Source of the DNA: Limnoperna fortunei | Lineage: Eukaryota > Mollusca > Bivalvia > Mytilida > Modiolidae | Direction of reading: 5' to 3' | NCBI GenBank assembly: GCA_944474755.1 | Contig: OX104122.1 | Location: forward strand, 8,395,223-8,459,222 | Length of the DNA stretch: 64,000 bases | Program-made: the position numbers and the translations under genes | Part shown: one piece after another, positions 52,646 through 64,000 of the stretch | Numbering within the stretch: position 1 is the first letter of the stretch | Layout: every line of letters starts with the position of its first letter | The notes under the pieces: generated by a model | The model's input: the letters and a program-made list of their open reading frames with translations, nothing else | What the model was told of the DNA's origin: nothing | The model's database searches: none

Positions 52646-55600
52646 TACAGGTATACACAGTAACAGTTCACACGGCTTATCTGTCTTTATATATACAGGT
52701 ACACACAGTAACAGTTCACACGGTATATCTGTCTTTAGGTCTACAGGTACACACAGTTACAGTTCACATGGCTTATCTGTCTTTATATCTACAGGTACAC
52801 ACAGTAACAGTCCACACGTCTTATCTGTCTTTAAATCTACAGGTACGCACAGTAACAGTTCACACGGCTAATCTGTCTTTAGGTCTACAGGTATACACAG
52901 TAACTGTTCACGCGGCTTATATGTATTTATATCTACAGGTACACACAGTAACAGTTCACACGGCTTATCTGTCTTTATATCTACAGGTACGCACAGTAAC
53001 AGTTCATACAGCTTATCTGTTTTTACATCTACAGGTAGACACAGTAACAGTTCACACGGCTTATCTGTCATTATATCTACAGGTACACACAATAACAGTA
53101 CACACGGCTTATGTGTCGTTATATCTACAGGTACGCACAGTAACAGTTCACAGGGCTTATCTGTCTTTATATCTACAGGTACGTACTGTAACAGTTCCCA
53201 CGGCTTATCTGTTTTTATATCTACAGGTACACACAGTAACAGTTCACACGGCTTATCTGTCTTTATATCTACAGGTACACACAGTAACAGTTCACACGGC
53301 TTATCTGTCTTTATATCTACAGGTACACACAGTGATAGTTCACACGGCTTATATGTCTTTATATCTACAGGTACACACAGTAACAGTTCACACGGCCTAT
53401 CTGTCTTTATATCTACAGGTATACACAGTAAGAGTTCACACGGCTTATCTGTCTTTATATATACAGGTACACACAGTAACAGTTCACACGGCTTATCTGT
53501 CTTGAGGTCTACAGGTACACGCAGTTACAGTTCACATGGCTCATCTGTCTTTATATCTACAGGTACACACAGTAACAGTTCACACGGCTTATCTGTCTTT
53601 AGGTCTACAGGTACACACAGTAACAGTTCACATGGTTTATCTGTATCTATATCTACAGGTACACACAGTAACAGTTCACACGGCTTATCTGTCTTTATAT
53701 CTACATGTACACACAGTAACAGTTCACACGGCTTAACTGTCTTTAAATTTTCAGGTACGCACAGTAACATTTCACACGGCTTATATGTCTTTATATCTAC
53801 AGGTACACACAGTAACAGTTCACACGGCTTATCTGTCTTTATATCTACAGGTACACACAGTATCAGTTCACACGGCTTATCTGTCATTATATCAACAGGT
53901 ACACACAATAACAGTACACACGGCTTATCTGTCGTTATATCTACAGGTACGCACAGTAACAGTTCACACGGCTTATCTGTCTTTATATCTACAGGTACGC
54001 ACAGTAAGAGTTTCCACGGCTTATCTGTTTTTATATCTACAGGTACACACAGTAACAGTTCACACGGCTTATCTGCCTTTATATCTACAGGTACACACAG
54101 TAACAGATCACACGGCTTATCTGTCTTTATATCTACAGCTATACACAGTAACAGTTCACACGGCTTATCTGTCTTTAAATATACAGGTACACACAGTAAC
54201 AGTTCACACGGTTTATCTGTCTTTAGGTCTACAGGTACACACAGTTACAGTTCACATGGCTTATCTGTCTTTATATCTACAGGTACACACAGTAACAGTT
54301 CACACGTCTTATCTGTCTTTAAATCTACAGGTGCGCACAGTAACAGTTCACACGGCTAATCTGTCTTTATATCTACAGGTATACACAGTAACTGTTCACA
54401 CGGCTTATATGTCTTTATATCTACAGGTACACACAGTAACAGTTCACACGGCTTATCTGTCTTTATATCTACAGGTACACACAGTATCAGTTCACACGGC
54501 TTATCTGTCATTATATCTACAGGTACACACAATAACAATACACACGGCTTATCTGTCATTATATCTACAGGTACACACAATAACAGTACACACGGCTTAT
54601 CTGTCGTTATATCTACAGGTACGCACAGTAACAGTTCACAGGGCTTATCTGTCTTTATATCTACAGGTACGTACTGTAACAGTTCCCACGGCTTATCTGT
54701 TTTTATATCTACAGGTACACACAGTAACAGTTCACACGGCTTATCTGTCTTTATATCTACAGGTACACACAGTAACAGTTCACACGGCTTATCTGTCTTT
54801 ATATCTACAGGTACACACAGTGATAGTTCACACGGCTTATATGTCTTTATATCTACAGGTACACACAGTAACAGTTCACACGGCCTATCTGTCTTTATAT
54901 CTACAGGTATACACAGTAAGAGTTCACACGGCTTATCTGTCTTTATATATACAGGTACACACAGTAACAGTTCACACGGCTTATCTGTCTTGAGGTCTAC
55001 AGGTACACACAGTTACAGTTCACATGGCTCATCTGTCTTTATATCTACAGGTACACACAGTAACAGTTCACACGGCTTATCTGTCTTTAGGTCTACAGGT
55101 ACACACAGTAACAGTTCACATGGTTTATCTGTATCTATATCTACAGGTACACACAGTAACAGTTCACACGGCTTATCTGTCTTTATATCTACATGTACAC
55201 ACAGTAACAGTTCACACGGCTTAACTGTCTTTAAATTTTCAGGTACGCACAGTAACATTTCACACGGCTTATATGTCTTTATATCTACAGGTACACACAG
55301 TAACAGTTCACACGGCTTATCTGTCTTTATATCTACAGGTACACACAGTATCAGTTCACACGGCTTATCTGTCATTATATCAACAGGTACACACAATAAC
55401 AGTACACACGGCTTATCTGTCGTTATATCTACAGGTACGCACAGTAACAGTTCACACGGCTTATCTGTCTTTATATCTACAGGTACGCACAGTAACAGTT
55501 TCCACGGCTTATCTGTTTTTATATCTACAGGTACACACAGTAACAGTTCACACGGCTTATCTGCCTTTATATCTACAGGTACACACAGTAACAGTTCACA

Positions 55601-56940
55601 CGGCTTATCTGTCTTTATATCTACAGCTATACACAGTAACAGTTCACACGGCTTATCTGTCTTTATATATACAGGTACACACAGTAACAGTTCACACGGT
55701 TTATCTGTCTTTAGGTCTACAGGTGCACACAGTTACAGTTCACATGGCTTATCTGTCTTTATATCTACAGGTACACACAGTAACAGTTCACACGTCTTAT
55801 CTGTCTTTAAATCTACAGGTGCGCACAGTAACAGTTCACACGGCTAATCTGTCTTTATATCTACAGGTATACACAGTAACTGTTCACACGGCTTATATGT
55901 CTTTATATCTACAGGTACACACAGTAACAGTTCACACGGCTTATCTGTCTTTATATCTACAGGTACACACAGTATCAGTTCACACGGCTTATCTGTCATT
56001 ATATCTACAGGTACACACAATAACAATACACACGGCTTATCTGTCGTTATATCTACAGGTACGCACAGTAACAGTTTCCACGGCATATCTGTTTTTATAT
56101 CTACAGGTACACACAGTAACAGTTCACTCGGCTTATCTGTCTTTATATCTACAGGTACACACAGTAACAGTTCACACGGCTTATCTGTCTTTATATCTAC
56201 AGGTACACACAGTGATAGTTCACACGGCTTATATGTCTTTATATCTACAGGTACACACAGTAACAGTTCACACGGCCTATCTGTCTTTATATCTACAGGT
56301 ATACACAGTAAGAGTTCACACGGCTTATCTGTCTTTATATATACAGGTACACACAGTAACAGTTCACACGGCTTATCTGTCTTGAGGTCTACAGGTACAC
56401 ACAGTTACAGTTCACATGGCTCATCTGTCTTTATATCTACAGGTACACACAGTAACAGTCCACACGTCTTATCTGTCTTTAAATCTACAGGTACACACAG
56501 TAACAGTTCACACGGCTTATCTGTCTTTATATCTACAGGTACGCCACACGGCTTATATGTCTTTATATCTACAGGTACACAGAGTAACAGTTCACACGGC
56601 TTATCTCTCTTTATATATACAGGTACGCACAGTAACAGTTCACACGGCTTATCTGTTTTTACATCTACAGGTAGACACAGTAACAGTTCACACGTCTTAT
56701 ATGTCTTTATATCTACAGGTACACACAGTAACAGTTCACACGGCTTATTGGTCTTTATATTTACAGGTACACACAGTATCAGTTCACACGGCTTATCTGT
56801 CATTATATCTACAGGTACACACAATAACAGTACACACGGCTTATCTGTCGTTATATCTACAGGTACGCACAGTAACAGTTCACAGGGCTTATCTGTCTTT
56901 ATATCTACAGGTACGCACTGTAACAGTTCCCACGGCTTAT
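52646..56940 (+). repeat. Large higher-order repeat, copy 2 (period 4,416 bp)
   Basis: This matches 48230-52536 at offset 4416, becoming 4404 after a 12-bp deletion at about 56543 (gtacgccacacgg). Identity is close to complete over the compared stretches, so this is probably one of the latest events in the array. Confidence 0.9.
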
Positions 56941-59900
56941 CTGTTTTTATATCTACAGGTACACACAGTAACAGTTCACACGGCTTATCTGTCTTTATAT
57001 CTACAGGTACACACAGTAACAGTTCACACGGCTTATCTGTCTTTATATCTACAGGTACACACAGTGATAGTTCACACGGCTTATATGTCTTTATATCTAC
57101 AGGTACACACAGTAACAGTTCACACGGCCTATCTGTCTTTATATCTACAGGTATGCACAGTAACAGTTCACACGGCTTATCTGTCTTTATATATACAGGT
57201 ACACACAGTAACAGTTCACACGGCTTATCTGTCTTTAGGTCTACAGGTACACACAGTTACAGTTCACATGGCTCATCTGTCTTTATATCTACAGGTACAC
57301 ACAGTAACAATGTTCACACGGCTTATCTGTCTTTAGGTCTACAGGTACACACAGTAACAGTTCACATGGTTTATCTGTATCTATATCTACAGGTACACAC
57401 AGTAACAGTTCACACGGCTTATCTGTCTTTATATCTACATGTACACACAGTAACAGTTCACACGGCTTATCTGTGTTAATATCTACACCTACACAGAGTA
57501 ACAGTAATTCACAAGGCTTATCTGTATCTATATCTACAGGTACACACAGTAACAGTACACACGGCTTATCTGTCTTTATATCGAAAAGAACGCACAGTAA
57601 CAGTTCACATGGCTTATCTGTCTTTATATCTACAGGTACACACAGTAACAGTCCACACGTCTTATCTGTCTTTAAATCTACAGGTACGCACAGTAACAGT
57701 TCACACGGCTTATCTGTCTTTATATCTACAGGTATACACAGTAACTGTTCACACGGCTTATATGTCTTTATATCTACAGGTACACAGAGTAACAGTTCAC
57801 ACGGCTTATTTGTCTTTATATCTACAGGTACGCACAGTAACAGTTCACACGGCTTATCTGTTTTTACATCTACAGGTAGACACAGTAACAGTTCACACGT
57901 CTTATATGTCTTTATATCTACAGGTACACACAGTAACAGTTCACACGGCTTATTGGTCTTTATATCTACAGGTACACACAGTATCAGTTCACACGGCTTA
58001 TCTGTCATTATATCTACAGGTACACACAATAACAGTACACACGGCTTATCTGTCGTTATATCTACAGGTACGCACAGTAACAGTTCACAGGGCTTATCTG
58101 TTTTTATATCTACAGGTACGCACTGTAACAGTTCCCACGGCTTATCTGTTTTTATATCTACAGGTACACACATTAACAGTTCACACGGCTTATCTGTCTT
58201 TATATCTACAGGTACACACAGTAACAGTTCACACGGCTTATCTGTCTTTATATCTACAGGTACACACAGTGATAGTTCACACGGCTTATATGTCTTTATA
58301 TCTACAGGTACACACAGTAACAGTTCACACGGCATATCTGTCTTTATATCTACAGCTATGCACAGTAACAGTTCATACGGCTTATCTGTCTTTATATATA
58401 CAGGTACACACAGTAACAGTTCACACGGCTTATCTGTCTTTAGGTCTACAGGTACACACAGTTCCAGTTCACATGGCTCATCTGTCTTTATGTCTACAGG
58501 TACACACAGTAACAATGTTCACACGGCTTATCTGTCTTTAGGTCTACAGGTACACACAGTAACAGTTCACATGGTTTATCTGTATCTATATCTACAGGTA
58601 CACACAGTAACATTTCACACGGCTTATCTGTCTTTATATCTACATGTACACACAGTAACAGTTCACACGGCTTATCTGTGTCAATATCTACACCTACACA
58701 GAGTAACAGTAATTCACAAGGCTTATCTGTATCTATATCTACAGGTACACACAGTAACAGTTCACACGGCTTAGTTGTCTTCATATCTACAGGTACACAC
58801 AGTAACAGTACACACGGCTTATCTGTCTTTATATCGAAAAGAACGCACAGTAACAGTTCACACGGATTATCTGTCTTTATATCTACAGGTACTCACAGTA
58901 ACAGTTCACACGTCTTATCTGTTTTTACATCTACAGGTACACACAGTAACAGTTCACACGGCTTATATGTCTTTATATCGAAAAGAACGCACAGTAACAG
59001 TTCACACGGATTATCTGTCTTTTTATCTACAGGTACGCACAGTAACAGTTCAAACGTCTTATCTGTTTTTACATCTACAGGTACACAGAGTAACAGTTCA
59101 CACGGCTTATATGTCTTTATATCTACAGGTACACACAGTAACAGTTCACACGGCTTATTGGTCTTTATATCTACAGGTACACACAGTATCAGTTCACACG
59201 GCTTTTCTGTCATTATATCTACAGGTACACACAATAACAGTACACACGGCTTATCTGTCGTTATATCTACAGGTACGCACAGTAACAGTTCACAGGGCTT
59301 ATCTGTCTTTATATCTACAGGTACGCACTGTAACAGTTCCCACGGCTTATCTGTTTTTATATCTACAGGTACACACAGTAACAGTTCACACGGCTTATCT
59401 GTCTTTATATCTACAGGTACACACAGTAACAGTTCACACGGCTTATCTGTCTTTATATCTACAGGTACACACAGTGATAGTTCACACGGCTTATATGTCT
59501 TTATATCTACAGGTACACACAGTAACAGTTCACACGGCCTATCTGTCTTTATATCTACAGGTATACACAGTAACAGTTCACATGGCTTATCTGTCTTTAT
59601 ATATACAGGTACACAGTGTAACAGTTCACACGGTTTATCTGTCTTTAGGTCTACAGGTACACACAGTTACAGTTCACATGGCTCATCTGTCTTTATATCT
59701 ACAGGTACACACAGTAACAGTTCACACGTCTTATCTGTCTTTAGGTCTACAGGTACACACAGTAACAGTAATTCACAAGGCTTTTCTGTATCTATATCTA
59801 CAGGTACACACAGTAACAGTTCACACGGCTTATCTGTCTTTATATCTACATGTACACACAGTAACAGTTCACACGGCTTATCTGTGTTAATATCTACAGG

Positions 59901-60179
59901 TACACAGAGTAACAGTAATTCACAAGGCTTATCTGTATCTATATCTACAGGTACACACAGTTACAGTTCACACGGCTTATCTGTCTTTATATCTACAGGT
60001 ACACACAGTAACAGTACACACGGCTTATCTGTCTTTATATCGAAAAGAACGCACAGTAACAGTTCACACGGATTATCTGTCTTTATATCTACAGGTACAC
60101 ACAGCAACAGTTCACATGGCTTATCTGTCTGTATATCTACAGATACACAGAGTAATAGCTCAAACGGCTTATCTGTCTT

Positions 60180-62810
60180 TAAATCTACAGGTACACACCC
60201 TAACAGTTAACACGTCTTATCTGTCTTTATCTCTACAGGTACACACAGTAACAGTTCACACGGATTACCTGTCTATATATCTACATGTACACACAGAAAT
60301 AGTTCACACGGCTTATCTGTGTTAATATCTACAGGTACATGTACACACAGTAACAGTAATTCACAAGTCTTATCTGTATCTATATCTACAGGTACACACA
60401 GTAACAGTTCAAATGGCTTATCTTTCTTTATATTTACAAGTACATACAGTAGCAGTTAACACGGCTTATCTGTCTTTATATCTACACGTACACACAGTAA
60501 CAGTTCACACGGCTTATCTGTCTTTATATCTACAGGTACACACAGTAACAGTTCACACGGCTTATCTGTCTTTATATCTACAGGTACACACAGTAACAGT
60601 ACACACGGGTTATCTGTTTTTATATCTACAGGTACACACAGTAACAGTACACACGGCTTATCTGTTTTTATATCTACAGGTACACACAGTAACAGTTCAC
60701 ACGGCTTATCTTTCTTTATATCTACAGGTACACACGGTAACAGTAATTCACAAGGCTTATATGTCTTTATATCTACAGGTACACACAGTAACAGTTCACA
60801 CGGCCTATCTGTCTTTATATCTACAGGTATACACAGTAACAGTTCACATGGCTTATCTGTCTTTATATATACAGGTACACACAGTAACAGTTCACACGGC
60901 TTATCTGTCTTTAGGTCTACAGGTACACACAGTTACAGTTCACATGGCTCATCTGTCTTTATATCTACAGGTACACACAGTAACAGTTCACACGTCTTAT
61001 CTGTCTTTAGGTCTACAGGTACACACAGTAAGAGTTCACATGGTTTATCTGTCTTTATATCTACAGGTACACACAGTATCAGTAATTCACAAGGCTTTTC
61101 TGTATCTATATCTACAGGTACACACAGTAACAGTTCACACGGCTTATCTGTCTTTATATCTACATGTACACACAGTAACAGTTCACACGGCTTATCTGTG
61201 TTAATATCTACAGGTACACAGAGTAACAGTAATTCACAAGGCTTATCTGTATCTATATCTACAGGTACACACAGTAACAGTTCACACGGCTTATCTGTCT
61301 TTATATCTACAGGTACACACAGTAACAGTACACACGGCTTATCTGTCTTTATATCGAAAAGAACGCACAGTAACAGTTCACACGGATTATCTGTCTTTAT
61401 ATCTACAGGTACTCACAGTAACAGTTCACACGGATTATCTGTCTTTATATCTACAGGTACACACAGTAACAGTTCACACGGCTTATCTGTCTTTATATCT
61501 ACAGGTACACACAGTAACAGTTCACACGGCTTATAAGTCTTTATATCGACAGGTACACACAGTAACACTTCACACGGCTTATCTGTCTTTATATCTACAG
61601 GTACACACAGTAACAGTTCACACGGCTTATTTGTCTTTATATCTACACATACACAGAGTAACAGTAATTCACAAGGCTTATCTATATCTATATCTACAGG
61701 TACACACAGTAACAGTTCACACGGCATATCTGTCTTTATATCTACAGGTACACACAGTAACAGTACACACGGCTTATTTGCATATATATCCACAGGTACG
61801 CACAGTAACAGTTCACTCGGCTTATCTGTCTTTATATCTACAGGTACTCTCAGTAACAGTTCAGACGGCTTATCTGTCTTTATATCTACAGGTACACACA
61901 TCAACAGTTCACATGGCTTATCTGTCTGTATATCTACAGATACACAGAGTAATAGCTCAAACGGCTTATCTGTTTTTATGTCTACAGGTACACACAGTAA
62001 CAGTTCACACGGCTTATCTGTCTTTATATCTACAGGTACACACAGTAACAGTTCACAAGGCTTATCTGTCTTTATATCTACAGGTACACACAGTAGGAGT
62101 TCACACGGATTATCTGTCATTATATCTACAGGTACACACAGTAACAGTTCACACGGCTTATCTGTCTTTATATCTACAGGTACACACAGTAACAGTTCAC
62201 AAGGCTTATCTGTCTTTATATCTACAGGTACACACAGTAGGAGTTCACACGGATTATCTGTCATTATATCTACAGGTACACACGTTAACAATTCACACTG
62301 CTTATCTGGCTTAAGTTTATATCTACAGGTACACACAGTAAGATCTCACACGGCTTATCTGTTTTTATATCTACAGGTACAAACAGTAAGAGTTCACACG
62401 GATTATCTGTCTTCATATCAACAGGTACACACGTTAACAGTTCACACGGCTTATCTGTCTTTAAATCTACAGGTACACACCATAACAGTTAACACGTCTT
62501 ATCTGTCTTTATCTCTACAGGTACTCACAGTAACAGTTCACACGGATTACCTGTCTATATATCTACATGTACACACAGTAATAGTTCACACGGCTTATCT
62601 TTGTTAATATCTACAGGTACATGTACACACAGTAACAGTAATTCACAAGTCTTATCTGTATCTATATCTACAGGTACACACAGTAACAGTTCAAATGGCT
62701 TATCTTTCTTTATATTTACAAGTACATACAGTAGCAGTTAACACGGCTTATCTGTCTTTATATCTACACGTACACACAGTAACAGTTCACACGGCTTATC
62801 TGTCTTTATA
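60180..62810 (+). repeat. Diverged higher-order repeat pair, about 2.28 kb
   Basis: Rare variants repeat in order about 2282 bp apart: cagttaacacgtctt (60204 and 62486), tttatctctacagg, cacggattacctg, a 6-bp insertion giving gtacatgtac (60335 and 62617), and a tatttacaagtacatacag unit. This part of the array has more base changes than 48-57 kb. Confidence 0.7.
61990..62270 (+). repeat. 144-bp (three-monomer) local duplication
   Basis: The order cacggcttatctg, cacaaggcttatctg, cagtaggagttcacacgg occurs twice with 144-bp spacing; the rare cagtaggagtt variant lies near 62091 and 62235. Confidence 0.8.
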
Positions 62811-64000
62811 TCTATAGGTACACACAGTAACAGTTCACACGGCTTATCTGTCTTTATATCTACAGGTACACACAGTAACAGTACACACGGCTTATCTGTT
62901 TTTATATCTACAGGTACACACAGTAACAGTACACACGGCTTATCTGTTTTTATATCTACAGGTACACACAGTAACAGTTCACACGGCTTATCTGTCTTTA
63001 TATCTACAGGTACACACGGTAACAGTAATTCACAAGGCTTTTCTGTACCTATATCTACAGGTACACACAGTAAAAGTTCATACGGCTTATCTGTCTTTAT
63101 ATCTACATGTCGTTATATCTACTGGTACACACAGTAACAGTTCACACAGCTTATCTGTCTTTATATCTACAGGTACACACAGTAACAGTTCACACGTCTT
63201 ATCTGTCTTTAAATCTACAGGTACGCACAGTAACAGTTCACACGGCTAATCTGTCTTTATATTTACAGGTATACACAGTAACTGTTCACACGGCTTATAT
63301 GTCTTTATATCTACAGGTACACACAGTAACAGTTCACACGGCTTATCTGTCTTTATATCTACAGGTACGCACAGTAACAGTTCACACGGCTTATCTGTTT
63401 TTACATCTACAGGTACACACAGTAACAGTTCACACGGCTTATATGTCTTTATATCTACAGGTACACACAGTAACAGTTCACACGGCTTATTGGTCTTTAT
63501 ATCTACAGGTACACACAGTATCAGTTCACACGGCTTATCTGTCATTATATCTACAGGTACACACAATAACAGTACACACGGCTTATCTGTCGTTATATCT
63601 ACAGGTACGCACAGTAACAGTTCACAGGGCTTATCTGTCTTTATATCTACAGGTACGCACTGTAACAGTTCCCACGGCTTATCTGTCTTTATATCTACAG
63701 GTACACACAGTATCAGTTCACACGGCTTATCTGTCATTATATCTACAGGTACACACAATAACAGTACACACGGCTTATCTGTCGTTATATCTACAGGTAC
63801 GCACAGTAACAGTTCACAGGGCTTATCTGTCTTTATATCTACAGGTACGCACTGTAACAGTTCCCACGGCTTATCTGTTTTTATATCTACAGGTACACAC
63901 AGTAACAGTTCACACGGCTTATCTGTCTTGATATCTACAGGTACACACAGTAACAGTTCACACGGCTTGTCTGTCTTTATATCTACAGGTACACACAGTG

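Larger units (their letters stand above)
23630..64000 (+). repeat. 48-bp tandem satellite/minisatellite array, right block
   Basis: This is the same 48-bp unit in the same orientation as the left block, resuming immediately after the retroelement and running past the window end: about 40.4 kb or roughly 840 units. The first 250 bases repeat the variant order at about 10640-10890, including a 4-bp-deleted unit (attccggc near 23753). That shows the two blocks were one array before insertion. Variant monomers recur in ordered blocks that define several higher-order repeats. I found no gene, RNA gene or second mobile element here. Confidence 0.98.

Noticed and set aside
1..64000. CRISPR-like array of regular repeats
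   Set aside because: There are no unique spacers: the whole 48-bp period is repeated. The window also holds a eukaryotic-type retroelement and no cas genes.

Overview
The window is eukaryotic, AT-rich repeat DNA. About 54 of its 64 kb is one tandem array of a 48-bp unit, roughly 1,125 head-to-tail copies in a single orientation. It runs off both ends of the window. A single LTR retrotransposon of about 10 kb, inserted on the minus strand, splits it. No host gene, tRNA, rRNA or other single-copy host sequence is visible. The retroelement has metazoan Ty3/gypsy-type pol and an errantivirus/baculovirus-F-like envelope frame. That points to an animal, most plausibly an invertebrate (perhaps a mollusc or another marine group), but the sequence does not fix the species.

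Layout: 1-13615 is array; 13616-23628 is the retroelement; 23630-64000 is array again. A 5-bp CTATA flanks the element. Bases 23630-23880 continue the array in the register seen at 10640-10890, so the element landed inside an existing array and is younger than it.

The element, read on the minus strand (right to left), has these parts: a 5' LTR (23628-22288) that carries a private 345-bp tandem duplication and lacks its last 396 bp; an abrupt junction with no leader, primer site or gag; a pol frame with protease, reverse transcriptase, RNase H, integrase and a C-terminal chromodomain-like module (22279-18230); a 273-bp spacer; an env-like frame with a furin-type site, fusion-peptide-like segment and two membrane spans (17956-15320), probably expressed through a splice acceptor at 17791; a polypurine tract; and a complete 3' LTR (15008-13616). 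The two LTRs differ by about two positions over their shared sequence apart from the duplication. The element is therefore very young, yet it cannot move by itself because gag and the primer site are gone.

The array is layered. Monomer variants recur in fixed order and form higher-order repeats: about 2.7 kb at the left edge, 722 and 961 bp near 9-13 kb, about 1.01 kb near 28-31 kb, about 1.6-1.8 kb near 31-36 kb, about 1.44 kb near 41-44 kb, and a nested pair (1,488 bp inside 4,416 bp) at 48.2-56.9 kb. The unit length is divisible by three and half of the six frames of the consensus lack stops, so long reading frames cover the array on both strands. I treat these as by-products and not genes.
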